From assembly GCA_903924465.1 (NCBI GenBank), contig CAIYBN010000023.1, forward strand, positions 1-39,515: a stretch of DNA of 39,515 nt, written 5' to 3'. The notes beneath the pieces are model-generated. The model did no database searches and was not told the origin of the DNA. It saw only the letters and a program-made list of their open reading frames with translations. This document shows, one piece after another, positions 8,952 to 17,629 of this stretch (position 1 is its first letter; the number at the start of each line of letters is the position of its first letter). The position numbers and the translations under genes were made by a program. The stretch is from an uncultured Myxococcales bacterium. GTDB taxonomy: Bacteria; Myxococcota_A; UBA9042.

Positions 8952-10376
8952 CTAAACCAGTCGGACATTGAGCTTTGTCGCCGCCCACCGTCGGCGCAAC
9001 AGGGTCACAAGCGCCAGCAAGAGAGGCCAGCCCAATTGCGCTTTCCCCGCTGCCTGACAGCCACCCGGCGTTGTCGGGTTCGCCGTCGCCAGCGATGCCT
9101 GCGTCGCCTCCGCGGGCGGATCCAGCGTCTTGTCGCCAATCACGAGCGTCGGCTGCGTCGGCAACTCCGTGCACGAATACAGGCCCAAATGGCCGCCAAT
9201 CGTCTCCACTTTCGCGCCGTGTTGGTCGATCAGGTCCAGAAAGCCCTGGAACTGGTCCGGCGTCACGTAGGCATCGCTCGGCGCATCGGCCGAGGCGCGG
9301 TGGAAAACGAGAATGATCCATCCGCCGTCGACCTGTTCGGCGCGGGTCAGCAGCTCTTCCAGCTCGTTGTTCTTGGAAATGTTCGTCAACACGTGGCCGT
9401 TCAGTTCGTGAACGTTGTACGGCGGCTGGTTCACATCCGGGTGCAGCGTCCGCATGTAGGCGTATAGCTTGGCCATCGCCGCCAGGATCTCCGGCGTATA
9501 CGCACCAAAAGGCGGCGCAATCCCATACGCGTTCGAGCCCCAGCCTTTCAACGTCGGAATCGGATCGGTGATTTCAGAGGTCCATTGCGCCGTCGTGAGC
9601 GTCGTCAGATCCGGATGCGTCAGCGTATGGCTGGCGACTTCATGGCAGCGATCCATGAGCGATTTGACTTGCTTGGACAAGATGTAGTCCGACTGGTAGC
9701 CGGGCTTGTCGGGATAGGTCGTGATGATGAAGTTCGTGCTTTTCCAGCCTTTTTTGTCCAAACGCGGGAGGAGCATGTTGTACGCAGACAGCCAGCCGTC
9801 GTCAAAAGTGATCGACACGGTGGCCTTGAACTTGCCGGGCGTGACCGTCGTGCCGCCATCGTGTCCTTGGCAGCTGACGTCGTCGATGTCCAACTGGCCG
9901 ACCTTGGCAATCGTGTGCAGCACCCGCAGCCGTTGCGCCCCTTCCGGAATGTTCACGGTGGCAGACGCCTGGGTCCAGGTCGCGACGGCCGGCAGGCTGA
10001 CGACTGGCTGATAGGATTCGGTGCCGTCGGCGAAGCGAATCCACAGCAGGAGGTCGGTTGGCGCGTCGGCGCGATACCAGTCGCCCACTTGATACGTCTT
10101 GGCCAAGCCATCGGCAGCGAAATCGACGCCCCACCATTTGGCATCGCCGTCCGCGCCCGCAGCCGTCACGTCCACGCGCGCGCCGCGCCCGGTGTGGCCT
10201 GCGGTCGTCCAGGTAAACGTCGCCGCGACGCTGCCCCACTGATCGGTTGTCCAATTCGCCGGCCCTGCGCCACCGTCGGCATTCGACTGCTCAAAGCCGG
10301 CATTCGGAACGGTTGCGCCAAACGCCGTCGTCGCGACTGCGCAGCTCAAGAACAGCGGCAGAAAGTGTTTGCGCAT
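8952..10376 (-). CDS. Secreted polysaccharide deacetylase (NodB) with CBM-like N-terminal domain
   Basis: 474 residues. A signal peptide (1-20) precedes a beta-rich domain that starts VPNAGFEQ and resembles carbohydrate-binding modules (to about 170). A NodB homology domain follows: TFDDG at 190-194, the metal-binding SHTLTH (His250, His254), APPFGAY near 287-293 and ILVFH later. It should remove N- or O-acetyl groups from a polysaccharide outside the cell. The C-terminus (GGCQAAG, then a hydrophobic stretch, then RRRW) resembles a MYXO-CTERM sorting signal, with nine extra residues after it. The ATG overlaps the stop of the upstream hydrolase gene (TGATG), so the two are translationally coupled. 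A GTG one codon earlier is an alternative start. Confidence 0.9.
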   Translation of the reverse strand: MRKHFLPLFLSCAVATTAFGATVPNAGFEQSNADGGAGPANWTTDQWGSVAATFTWTTAGHTGRGARVDVTAAGADGDAKWWGVDFAADGLAKTYQVGDWYRADAPTDLLLWIRFADGTESYQPVVSLPAVATWTQASATVNIPEGAQRLRVLHTIAKVGQLDIDDVSCQGHDGGTTVTPGKFKATVSITFDDGWLSAYNMLLPRLDKKGWKSTNFIITTYPDKPGYQSDYILSKQVKSLMDRCHEVASHTLTHPDLTTLTTAQWTSEITDPIPTLKGWGSNAYGIAPPFGAYTPEILAAMAKLYAYMRTLHPDVNQPPYNVHELNGHVLTNISKNNELEELLTRAEQVDGGWIILVFHRASADAPSDAYVTPDQFQGFLDLIDQHGAKVETIGGHLGLYSCTELPTQPTLVIGDKTLDPPAEATQASLATANPTTPGGCQAAGKAQLGWPLLLALVTLLRRRWAATKLNVRLV

Positions 10377-12604
10377 CACGGATTCTCCGCAAACGCCGTC
10401 TTGAGCGCATAGAACACCGGTTTGCGCCGCTCGACGACGTTTTCCACCGTATCCCAGGTCGCCCAGGTGAACAGCCGTAGGTTGTTGCCCAAAATCAGCC
10501 AGCCATCGGTAAATGGGCCATTGAGCGTATACTTCGGCACACCATGCTTGAGTTGGTACTTGTCGCCCACATGCTCCACCGTCGCCACAAAAACGCGAAT
10601 ACCTTCAGTTGCTTTCACGTCCCAGTCCGGCGTCGCTGGGTCGTCCCACAGGATGCTGCGGCTGGACGGATCTGTCACCCAAATCGCGTGCCACGGCAGG
10701 CGAATTTCCAGCACGCCATGCGGACCGACGGCGATGTTCGCCAGGGTATCCTGTGTCGCATCGCCGACTTTCAACTTGCCCCAGGCGTGGTACTGCTTGG
10801 GCGGCGGCGGCCACTGCTTGCCGTCGACCTCCACGTCCATCGACTGGTACTGGGCGTTGTTGTTGACGAGCTGATTCTCAAGGACAAATTGTCCATTCGT
10901 GGTCGCCACTGGCGTGCCACCGGTCTTCTTCTCGCCGTTGATCTTCGGCATCGGATCGTACGCCGCGTCGATGCGTAGCTCATCGGTCGCGCCGTCCAGC
11001 AGCACCAGCGACTCAAAGCCAAAACCGTCGGTGGTCAGCGTCGCCCCGTCGGGCCCCTGCAACCCGCCCAAACTGGTGTTGCCGGTCGCGCCCCCCGCTG
11101 TGGAAATGCCAATCATCATGGAAAGCTTGCTCAAATCTGGTGTCGCGTCATCGGCCAACTGGATGTACAGGTAGAAAAACGCCGGATCCGCCGCAAGCTG
11201 CACCGACTGCACTTCGCCGATGCCTTCGGTCGACGGGACCGCGTAGAAGTCACTGGCGGTCCAGTCGTCCGCCTTGCCATCCACCGTCTTGGACCAGCCT
11301 GGCAGCGGGTAGTAGGACAAAATGCCGAAATTCTCCTCCGGGCTCATGACATCCGGCCACAGCCGACCGCGATCCGCCGGCAGCATCGTCGGCGTCGTCA
11401 CCCACGTGCGCTTGAACCACTCGTCGATCCACTCGAAGGCGACCGTGCCCGCCATGCCGGCTTCCATGCAGCTGTGGTACAAATCATATACGATATCAGC
11501 CTGTTCCGACTCGCTGTAGCCGCCGTGGTTGTAGGCGTACGGGTTGATGTGCGCGACGCCCTGACTGGATGGAATCCCGTACTCGGCCACCAGCACGGGC
11601 ACGCCCGCGTGATGCGCTTTCAAGTCCTTCATGTAGCCGAGGTAGCTGTTCACCGCGCCAAATGCGTCGATGGTCTTGTCGTAACCCGGGTCGTAGATGA
11701 TGAATTCCGGATTGAACGGATAGATGTGGTAGCTGGCGAAAATGCCCTTGTCGTACGGCGGAATCAGCTCAAATTGGGCAAAATTGCAGTCGACGACGTC
11801 CTGGCCAAAGTTCGGCGATTCGGTCGGGTGGTGGATCGGATCGAGAGCCGGCCAGCTGGACCAGCCAATCGGCCGGAATTCGCCGTAGCGGTCAAATTCG
11901 TAGCTGAGCACCGTATCCATCTCGTGCGCGACCCAGCCTTCCAGCGGCAGGCCGCCCTTTTTCATGTGCAGATAGCGGCCCTTGTACTCGTTGTACCCGG
12001 CCCAGAGCTCATTCGATTTCGCGACCAGATTGCCGTCCATCTCGTCACCGGGCAGCCACGCCATCAGCCACGGCGAAGCATCCGCGGTGTAGTGGCCCGA
12101 CGCTTTGCCAAACCGCTCCACGATGTCCACGTTGCCGTGAATCGCGTCCACGTCCAGGCGAATTTCTTCCTCGAACAGCGCGGTGGAATCGGTCATGTAG
12201 TCGCCGTCCTCGCGCTCATCCAGCCAGATGCCGTGCAGCAGGTACAGCGGCTTGTCCGGGTGATTGACGTTCCAGTCGCGGAACGCCTCGTAGAACACCG
12301 GATAGTGCAGCGTGTAGACGCGGATGACGTTGGTGCCCATCTCGGCAATGCCTGCCAGCCACCGGTCGTAGTCCGCGCGCTGGGCGGCGAGATCGCCGGG
12401 ATAATAGCCGGGCTTGGCAATCGCCAGATCCACGCCGTTGACGATGAATTTCTGCCAGCCTTGGCCGCGGTCGATCTCGAAGTAGTCGCCATGGGCGCGA
12501 AATTTGACAGTCACGGGCGCCGGAGGATAAGGCGCGGGCAAATCCGTGCACGCACTCCAGGTGATCGCGAGCGACAGCAGAATGGCCAAGCGAGAACGCG
12601 ACAT
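10376..12604 (-). CDS. Glycoside hydrolase-like lipoprotein (clan GH-A TIM barrel)
   Basis: 742 residues. The lipoprotein signal ends in TWSAC (Cys19). The N-terminal half looks like a GH-A barrel: FIVNGVDLAIAKPGYYPGD, GTNVIRVYTLHYP, WLPGDEMDG (candidate acid/base Glu) and VLVAEYGIP (candidate nucleophile Glu). The C-terminal half (about 400-742) is beta-rich, with repeated DPAFFYLYIQLADD-like strands typical of family 9-like carbohydrate-binding domains. The start is fixed by GGAGG seven bases before the ATG. It is coupled to a downstream polysaccharide deacetylase, so the pair probably acts on an external polysaccharide. The glycan and exact GH family are not identifiable by eye. Confidence 0.83.
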   Translation of the reverse strand: MSRSRLAILLSLAITWSACTDLPAPYPPAPVTVKFRAHGDYFEIDRGQGWQKFIVNGVDLAIAKPGYYPGDLAAQRADYDRWLAGIAEMGTNVIRVYTLHYPVFYEAFRDWNVNHPDKPLYLLHGIWLDEREDGDYMTDSTALFEEEIRLDVDAIHGNVDIVERFGKASGHYTADASPWLMAWLPGDEMDGNLVAKSNELWAGYNEYKGRYLHMKKGGLPLEGWVAHEMDTVLSYEFDRYGEFRPIGWSSWPALDPIHHPTESPNFGQDVVDCNFAQFELIPPYDKGIFASYHIYPFNPEFIIYDPGYDKTIDAFGAVNSYLGYMKDLKAHHAGVPVLVAEYGIPSSQGVAHINPYAYNHGGYSESEQADIVYDLYHSCMEAGMAGTVAFEWIDEWFKRTWVTTPTMLPADRGRLWPDVMSPEENFGILSYYPLPGWSKTVDGKADDWTASDFYAVPSTEGIGEVQSVQLAADPAFFYLYIQLADDATPDLSKLSMMIGISTAGGATGNTSLGGLQGPDGATLTTDGFGFESLVLLDGATDELRIDAAYDPMPKINGEKKTGGTPVATTNGQFVLENQLVNNNAQYQSMDVEVDGKQWPPPPKQYHAWGKLKVGDATQDTLANIAVGPHGVLEIRLPWHAIWVTDPSSRSILWDDPATPDWDVKATEGIRVFVATVEHVGDKYQLKHGVPKYTLNGPFTDGWLILGNNLRLFTWATWDTVENVVERRKPVFYALKTAFAENP

Positions 12605-12638
12605 GCGCCCGCCTCCGCGGGTTGGAGCAAGATACGGC

Positions 12639-12679
12639 ATGTGGGCACCATGCGCCAGTCCATCGCAATTGGCCCACAT
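12639..12679. promoter_or_regulatory. Inverted repeat in divergent intergenic region
   Basis: ATGTGGGC (12639-12646) and GCCCACAT (12672-12679) form a perfect 8-base inverted repeat with a 25-base spacer. It lies between the divergent starts at 12604 (minus) and 12724 (plus), where a shared operator would be expected. No regulator gene is adjacent. Confidence 0.35.
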
Positions 12680-12723
12680 CCGTGCAATCGGTTATGGTGC
12701 GGCTGGCGATGGCCGGAGGACCG

Positions 12724-14163
12724 ATGCGAAATCTGCGGGGATGGATGTTGACCGGTGTGTGGCTGGTTCTGAGCGCTTGCGGCAGCGACCCGGCGGGAAC
12801 GGCAGGCGACCAGGATGTGGGCCCCGACGATGTGCAAACCAGCGATTGGAAGCCGTCTGGCAAGGACGCGACGATCCTCGACGCGGGCGACGCCACGGAC
12901 GCGGCCAGCCAGGATGCGACGGACACCGTTGACGTTGCCGATGTGGCCAAAAGCGACGTGATTGCCGACATTGGCGGTGGCTTGCCGTCTGAAGTGACCG
13001 CAATCAGTCCAGCGGTGGCGCTTTTTGACGTCCAGGGCATTCATGAAGTGAAGCTGACGGTCGCGGCGGCGGACTGGGCCGCGTACTTGAAAGGCGCGGC
13101 GCTGCCCGATGGCACCAAGGTGTATGATTGGTATCAGGCAGATGTCCAAGTCGACGGCGTGATGTACAACGCCGCGGGGATCAAAGGCTTTGGCAACGGC
13201 AGCCAGCTCGACAATCCCGCCAAGCCCAACGTTCGCATCAAATTCGACCAATTTGTGACGTCCGGCTTCGGCCCCTCCGGCGAGCAGGCGTTCCGGCTCA
13301 AGGCATCGGGCCAGGATCCCACCTTTGTTCGCGAGCCGCTCGCTGGCGCCATGGTCCGCGCAGTCGGCGGCAACGGGCCTCGCTTCAGCTGGGCACACGT
13401 CACCGTCAACGGCATGGATCTTGGCCCTTACGAACTCCAGGAGAGCGTCGACAAGCGCTTTTTTGCCCACAGCTTCAACAACAAGAACGGCGACAAATTT
13501 GAGCCGATCATCGGCTGCATGGGCATGGATTGCCCCGATTCGGGCGGGTGCGCGGCGCTCAAGCCGGCCTACGTCGGGAGCCCGGGCGATCCGCAAGCCA
13601 TTGTCGATGCCGCCCAGGCCATCACGAACGCGACGGACGACCAACTGCCGGCGGTGCTCGACCAGTATTTCTACACCGATGAATTGCTGGCGGATTATGC
13701 CGTCGATGCGCTGTTGTCGAACCTGGATGGCTGGGCGTCCGCGGGCCAGAATTTCACGATTTACGGCGACGAAACGACCAAGAAGTTCCATCTCATTCCG
13801 ACCGGCGTCGACCTGACTTTCGGCAATTTCAACAGTGCCTGGTATGACTTGGCGACGCCGTGGGGACCACCGAATTCCTGGTGTGCCACGCGCACGGACC
13901 CGATGTACCAGCGCATTTGGAACAACAAGACGCTCAAGCCCAAGCTGCTGGCGAAATTTCGCACGCTGCAGTGCGGGATGTTCAAGGACACGACGCTGCT
14001 GCCGCTCATCGAGTCCTATCAGGTGGCGCTGAAGCCGTTCGTGTACAGCGATCCCAAGGGCATTTACACGCCCAAGCAGATCGACGCCTACTACGTCGCG
14101 CTGGAGCAGTACGTGACCAAGCGGCAGCAGACGCTGCTGGACCTGTTGGGCCCCTGCAACTAG
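12724..14163 (+). CDS. CotH kinase-like lipoprotein
   Basis: 479 residues. The lipoprotein signal ends in LSAC (Cys19), followed by an Asp/Ala/Thr-rich linker of about 75 residues typical of myxobacterial outer-surface lipoproteins. The rest fits the CotH (spore coat kinase-like) family: HEVKLTVAAADWAAYL, VDGVMYNAAGIKGFGN, PNVRIKFDQF, FREPLAGAMV-type sequence, LGPYELQESVDKRFF, LLSNLDGWASAGQNF and HLIPTGVDLTFG, the position of the metal-binding Asp of the atypical kinase. A GGAGG site lies four bases before the ATG. The next gene starts 13 bases after its stop, so it may be transcribed with the acyltransferase trio. Known CotH proteins phosphorylate secreted proteins; the substrate here is unknown. 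Confidence 0.85.
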   Translation: MRNLRGWMLTGVWLVLSACGSDPAGTAGDQDVGPDDVQTSDWKPSGKDATILDAGDATDAASQDATDTVDVADVAKSDVIADIGGGLPSEVTAISPAVALFDVQGIHEVKLTVAAADWAAYLKGAALPDGTKVYDWYQADVQVDGVMYNAAGIKGFGNGSQLDNPAKPNVRIKFDQFVTSGFGPSGEQAFRLKASGQDPTFVREPLAGAMVRAVGGNGPRFSWAHVTVNGMDLGPYELQESVDKRFFAHSFNNKNGDKFEPIIGCMGMDCPDSGGCAALKPAYVGSPGDPQAIVDAAQAITNATDDQLPAVLDQYFYTDELLADYAVDALLSNLDGWASAGQNFTIYGDETTKKFHLIPTGVDLTFGNFNSAWYDLATPWGPPNSWCATRTDPMYQRIWNNKTLKPKLLAKFRTLQCGMFKDTTLLPLIESYQVALKPFVYSDPKGIYTPKQIDAYYVALEQYVTKRQQTLLDLLGPCN

Positions 14164-14175
14164 CCGAGGCGGCCG

Positions 14176-15543
14176 ATGCCCACGCAAGCGTTCGAGTACC
14201 TGGACAAGGCCTGTCTGGCCGCGACGAGCGGTCCGCTGGGCTGTTCCAACGCGCCGACGTGGGAGTTGCTGATCGCCGGCCAACCGTCGCCGGATGCGGT
14301 GCGTCAGGCGTTGCGGTGGCTGTGCGTGGCGTATCCGACCTGTGCGGCGATCGTGGTGCCGCAAGGTGGCACAGCAGATTCGGCGAAGCAGTTCGCCTGG
14401 TCCTGGCCGGACACGCCGCCGATCGACCAGCTTTTTGAGTTCCACGACCTGCGCGAGCAACCAGCGGAGGCGGCGGATCGCCTGCGCGACGCGGTGCACG
14501 ATCGCTTCCTGGACCTGTTGACCCGCCCGCCGTTGCAGTTGATCCTGGCGTGGCTGCCGGAGCAGCGCGCGCGGCTGTTTGTCAAACAGCACCATGGCTT
14601 GGCCGATGGTCGGGCGATGATCGAGATGCTGCCCGATTTGGCCGCGTTCCTGAACCACGCGCAGGCGGGCACGCAGCCGATGCCGCAGCAGTTGGCTGTG
14701 ATTCCGCGGTTGCCGGAGCTGAGCGCGTTTGATTTGACGCCCTGGCAGCGCCGCTGGCTGCTGCTCGCCGGCATTGGCGAGTACATCCGCAGTGCATTCG
14801 TGACCTTGCGGCGACCGCTGTCGGTGTTGAAGCAGAACGTGTCGCTGGACTATTCCGGCGGCAATCGCACGTTGCATGTGCCGCTGAGCGCGGGGCAATT
14901 GCAGGCGTGGAAGGACGCCGCCAGGCGCGCGGGTGGTAACCTGAACTGGATGATGGCTGCGGCGTTCATGGTCGCGAACCAGCGCTGGAATGAAGCGCAG
15001 GGCGTCCACGTGACGCGCATGAATGCCACGACTGCGGCGGAGACCCGGCCGCGCGGCAAGCCGTTCCGCTCGTTTGCCAACCATTTGGCGTTTCACATTC
15101 CGGACATCGATTTCACGCGCTTTCACGGCATCGCCGATGTGATGCCGGAGATCCAGCGGCAGGTCAAAGCGCAGAACGACCGCCGCGCGCACCTGAAGCG
15201 CTACCTGTTCGAGCGCTGGTTCGCACTGACGCTGAAGATGGCGGATTTTCGCAAGCTGCTGTTCACCTCGCCACGCACGGTGGTGAACCTGAATTTCAGT
15301 AACGTGCTGGCGATCCCGATTCCGCGGCTGGAAGGGCCGGGCTGGCAGGTGACGGATGTGCGCGTGTCGACGCCGCTGATTCCGCGCACCGCGATCGTGC
15401 TCACGCTGACCAACTACGACGGTGCAGCGACCTTGAACTTCAATTTCAAGGCGTCGGTCGCGTCCCAAGCCGAAGTGCAGCAGCTGATCGACGTGTTTCT
15501 GGCTGAAGTCGCGGAATTCGTTTCCGCCCAGGCGGCGTCATGA
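14176..15543 (+). CDS. Condensation-domain/WS-DGAT-like acyltransferase
   Basis: 455 residues. The catalytic motif HHxxxDG is present as HHGLADG at 139-145. The fold-size and late blocks (LNWMMAAAFMVANQRW, then VVNLNFSNV and TLTNYDGAATLNFNF near the C-terminus) fit the CoA-dependent acyltransferase superfamily, which includes wax ester synthase/DGAT and NRPS condensation domains. It should transfer an acyl group to an alcohol or amine. No carrier-protein or adenylation gene is near, so a WS/DGAT-like ester-forming role is more likely than peptide synthesis. Its stop overlaps the next start (ATGA), and that gene in turn overlaps a GMC oxidoreductase, so the three work as one unit. Confidence 0.75.
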   Translation: MPTQAFEYLDKACLAATSGPLGCSNAPTWELLIAGQPSPDAVRQALRWLCVAYPTCAAIVVPQGGTADSAKQFAWSWPDTPPIDQLFEFHDLREQPAEAADRLRDAVHDRFLDLLTRPPLQLILAWLPEQRARLFVKQHHGLADGRAMIEMLPDLAAFLNHAQAGTQPMPQQLAVIPRLPELSAFDLTPWQRRWLLLAGIGEYIRSAFVTLRRPLSVLKQNVSLDYSGGNRTLHVPLSAGQLQAWKDAARRAGGNLNWMMAAAFMVANQRWNEAQGVHVTRMNATTAAETRPRGKPFRSFANHLAFHIPDIDFTRFHGIADVMPEIQRQVKAQNDRRAHLKRYLFERWFALTLKMADFRKLLFTSPRTVVNLNFSNVLAIPIPRLEGPGWQVTDVRVSTPLIPRTAIVLTLTNYDGAATLNFNFKASVASQAEVQQLIDVFLAEVAEFVSAQAAS

Positions 15544-15920
15544 ACAGCTGGCTCGATTTTGAGATGCGTTGGCTGCGCCAGCTTTTGGATGCCACCCTAC
15601 CGGATCTGCCGGAGCGCGCCGGCTTGCCGCAAGTCGATCTGACGTCGTTCTGGCCCGAGCTGGCGCAATCCGCGCCGCCGCTGCTGCGTCTCGGTCTGCG
15701 CGCCACGACGTGGATCTTCACTTGGCTGCCCGTGGTGCTGCCGGGCTACTACCGACCGTTCTATGCGCTTTCCGCTGATCAGCAGGACGCGTTCCTGAGT
15801 CGGATGGGGCACACGCCGGTGTTCATGCTGCGGCAGCTGGCGGCGACGTTGAAAGTCATCGCCAGCTTTGCGCTGTTTCGCGATCCGGCGTCGCGGCGCG
15901 CGCTGGGGGTGGTGCCATGA
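15540..15920 (+). CDS. Small helical partner protein of the GMC oxidoreductase
   Basis: 126 residues, overlapping both neighbours by four bases (ATGA at each end). A hydrophobic stretch lies at about 50-71. The second half (YALSADQQDAFLSRMG, then FMLRQLAATLKVIASFALFRDP) resembles the N-terminal helical segment found in long-chain fatty alcohol oxidases just before the FAD domain. That suggests a split-out subunit of such an oxidase. I do not recognise a named family. The coupling on both sides says it is needed in fixed ratio with the acyltransferase and GMC enzyme. Confidence 0.75.
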   Translation: MNSWLDFEMRWLRQLLDATLPDLPERAGLPQVDLTSFWPELAQSAPPLLRLGLRATTWIFTWLPVVLPGYYRPFYALSADQQDAFLSRMGHTPVFMLRQLAATLKVIASFALFRDPASRRALGVVP

Positions 15921-17413
15921 ATGTGCTGGATGGGGCCACGATCGCCGCGCCGCATCGCGTGGACTGTGATGTCGCGATTGTTGGCACCGGTCCTGCTGGT
16001 GCTGCGGTTGCGCGGACGCTGGCGCATGCGGGCGTGCGCGTGGTGCTGCTGGAAGAAGGCCGATGGGTGCAGCCGCGCGATTATCCGACCGACGGTTTCT
16101 CGGCGATGACGCTGCTGTACCGCGACATGGGCGCCAACGTGGCGATGGGCAACGCGCCGATGCCGGTGCTGCAAGGCCGCGCGGTCGGTGGCACGTCGGT
16201 GGTGAACGGCGCGATTTCCTGGCGCTTGCCGGAAGACGTGCGCGCGGGCTGGGTGACCGACGATCCCGGACTGGCGGAAACGCTGGACGCGGCGGAGCTC
16301 AGAACGATTTTTGACGGCATTGAGCGCGATCTCGGCATTGCACCGACGGACGTGGCCGTTGCCGGTCCCAAGAACCTGCTGATGGCCAAGGGTGCGGACG
16401 CGCTGGGACTGGAACACCGGCCGATTGCCCGCAACACACGCGGCTGCGAAGGCTTGGGCCGGTGCCTGCAAGGCTGTCCGCAAGGGCACAAGCAGTCGAT
16501 GGATCTCACGCTGCTGCCGGAGGCGTGCAAGCACGGCGCGCAGATTCTCAGCCGGGTGAAAGTGACGGCGGTGCAGACCGAGGCGGGCAGGGCGGTCGGC
16601 GTGGTGGGCCAGGCGGCGGGCGGCGGTCAGGTCACGGTGCACGCGCGTCACGCGGTGGTGCTGGCGGCGAGCGCCATCCAGACGCCGATGTTGCTCCTCC
16701 AAAGCGGCATTCGTCACGGCCCGGTGGGGCAGAACCTGCAGGCGCATCCCGGCGTGGCGATGGTCGGGCAATTCGCCGAGCCGGTGCGGATGTGGCAGGG
16801 CGCGACGCAGGGGCACGAGGTGATTGGCCTGCGCAAGGAAGGCATCAAGTTTGAGGTGCTGGGCTATGATCCGGGGATTATCGCGAGTCGCATGGACGGC
16901 ATGGGCCGGGAATTTTCCCGCAACCTCAGCCAATTGGCGCATGAAGTGCACTGGGGCGTGGCGGTCCGCGCGCAAGGCCGCGGTCGCGTGCGCGTGGGCT
17001 GGCGGGGGCGACCGCTGATTTCCTACAACCTGACCCCGCACGGCGTTGACTGCATCCGCCGCGGCGTCCGCGTGTTGGGCGAGATGTTCTTCGCCGCCGG
17101 TGCCGAGCGCGTCCTGCCCGGCGCGTTCGGCTGGCCGGCGGTGGTCACGGATCGCAGCGAAATCGCGCGGTTTGAAACGGAAGGTCCAACGCAAGCCAAC
17201 GCCTACCACGGCGCGATTACCCACCTTTTTGGTACCTGCAAAATGGCGAGCGATCCCACGCATGCCGTGGTTCGGCCAGATTTCCGCCACCACACGGTCG
17301 CGGGGCTGTACGTCGCGGATTCGAGCGTGTTCCCGACGGCGACCGGCGTGAACCCGCAGACAGCGATTCTGGCGCTCGCGACAGTCTGTGCGCGGCGGGT
17401 TTTGCTGGCGTAG
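15917..17413 (+). CDS. GMC oxidoreductase (FAD-dependent alcohol oxidase/dehydrogenase)
   Basis: 498 residues. The FAD-binding motif is GTGPAG at 23-28, followed by VRVVLLEEG. The GMC signature is AVGGTSVVNGAISWRLP near 89-106. A Cys cluster (Cys177, Cys183, Cys187 in RGCEGLGRCLQGCPQG) is the mark of the long-chain alcohol oxidase/cholesterol oxidase-like branch. The C-terminal active-site blocks are HLFGTCKM and ADSSVFPTATGVNPQ. It should oxidise an alcohol to an aldehyde or ketone. The length equals that of bacterial family members that lack the N-terminal helical part, which here is carried by the preceding small gene. The start overlaps that gene as ATGA. Confidence 0.92.
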   Translation: MNVLDGATIAAPHRVDCDVAIVGTGPAGAAVARTLAHAGVRVVLLEEGRWVQPRDYPTDGFSAMTLLYRDMGANVAMGNAPMPVLQGRAVGGTSVVNGAISWRLPEDVRAGWVTDDPGLAETLDAAELRTIFDGIERDLGIAPTDVAVAGPKNLLMAKGADALGLEHRPIARNTRGCEGLGRCLQGCPQGHKQSMDLTLLPEACKHGAQILSRVKVTAVQTEAGRAVGVVGQAAGGGQVTVHARHAVVLAASAIQTPMLLLQSGIRHGPVGQNLQAHPGVAMVGQFAEPVRMWQGATQGHEVIGLRKEGIKFEVLGYDPGIIASRMDGMGREFSRNLSQLAHEVHWGVAVRAQGRGRVRVGWRGRPLISYNLTPHGVDCIRRGVRVLGEMFFAAGAERVLPGAFGWPAVVTDRSEIARFETEGPTQANAYHGAITHLFGTCKMASDPTHAVVRPDFRHHTVAGLYVADSSVFPTATGVNPQTAILALATVCARRVLLA

Positions 17414-17545
17414 GCGGGCAAGGTCGCACTTTTCCGTGCCCAAGCGCGCGAAATTCCACACTCGCGCCGCCGCCAGCCGCGTGTGCGCCGCCGTTCCGAT
17501 CGCCAACTGCCCCGACGCTGCGGCTTTTGCGCGCATTCCAACAAG

Positions 17546-17562
17546 TTGGCACGGCACTTGCT
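17546..17562 (+). promoter_or_regulatory. Sigma-54 (RpoN) promoter
   Basis: The sequence TTGGCAC-N5-TTGCT matches the RpoN consensus TGGCAC-N5-TTGC exactly in the conserved part. The GG (17548-17549) and GC (17560-17561) are separated by ten bases. Transcription would start near 17573, about 57 bases before the ATG of the lipoprotein at 17630. Such promoters need an enhancer-binding activator; none is encoded in the window. Confidence 0.7.
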
Positions 17563-17629
17563 CTGTTCCACCCCCGTCCGCGGCGCGCAAACGGCGCTGC
17601 CACGGGCGCATTGCCTTGGGGGTGTTGCC

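Noticed and set aside
12511..15468. Minus-strand open frame of 985 codons
   Set aside because: It is antisense to the CotH-like and acyltransferase genes, is rich in Arg, His and Gln, has no motif, and lies in the frame expected for a GC-rich shadow.
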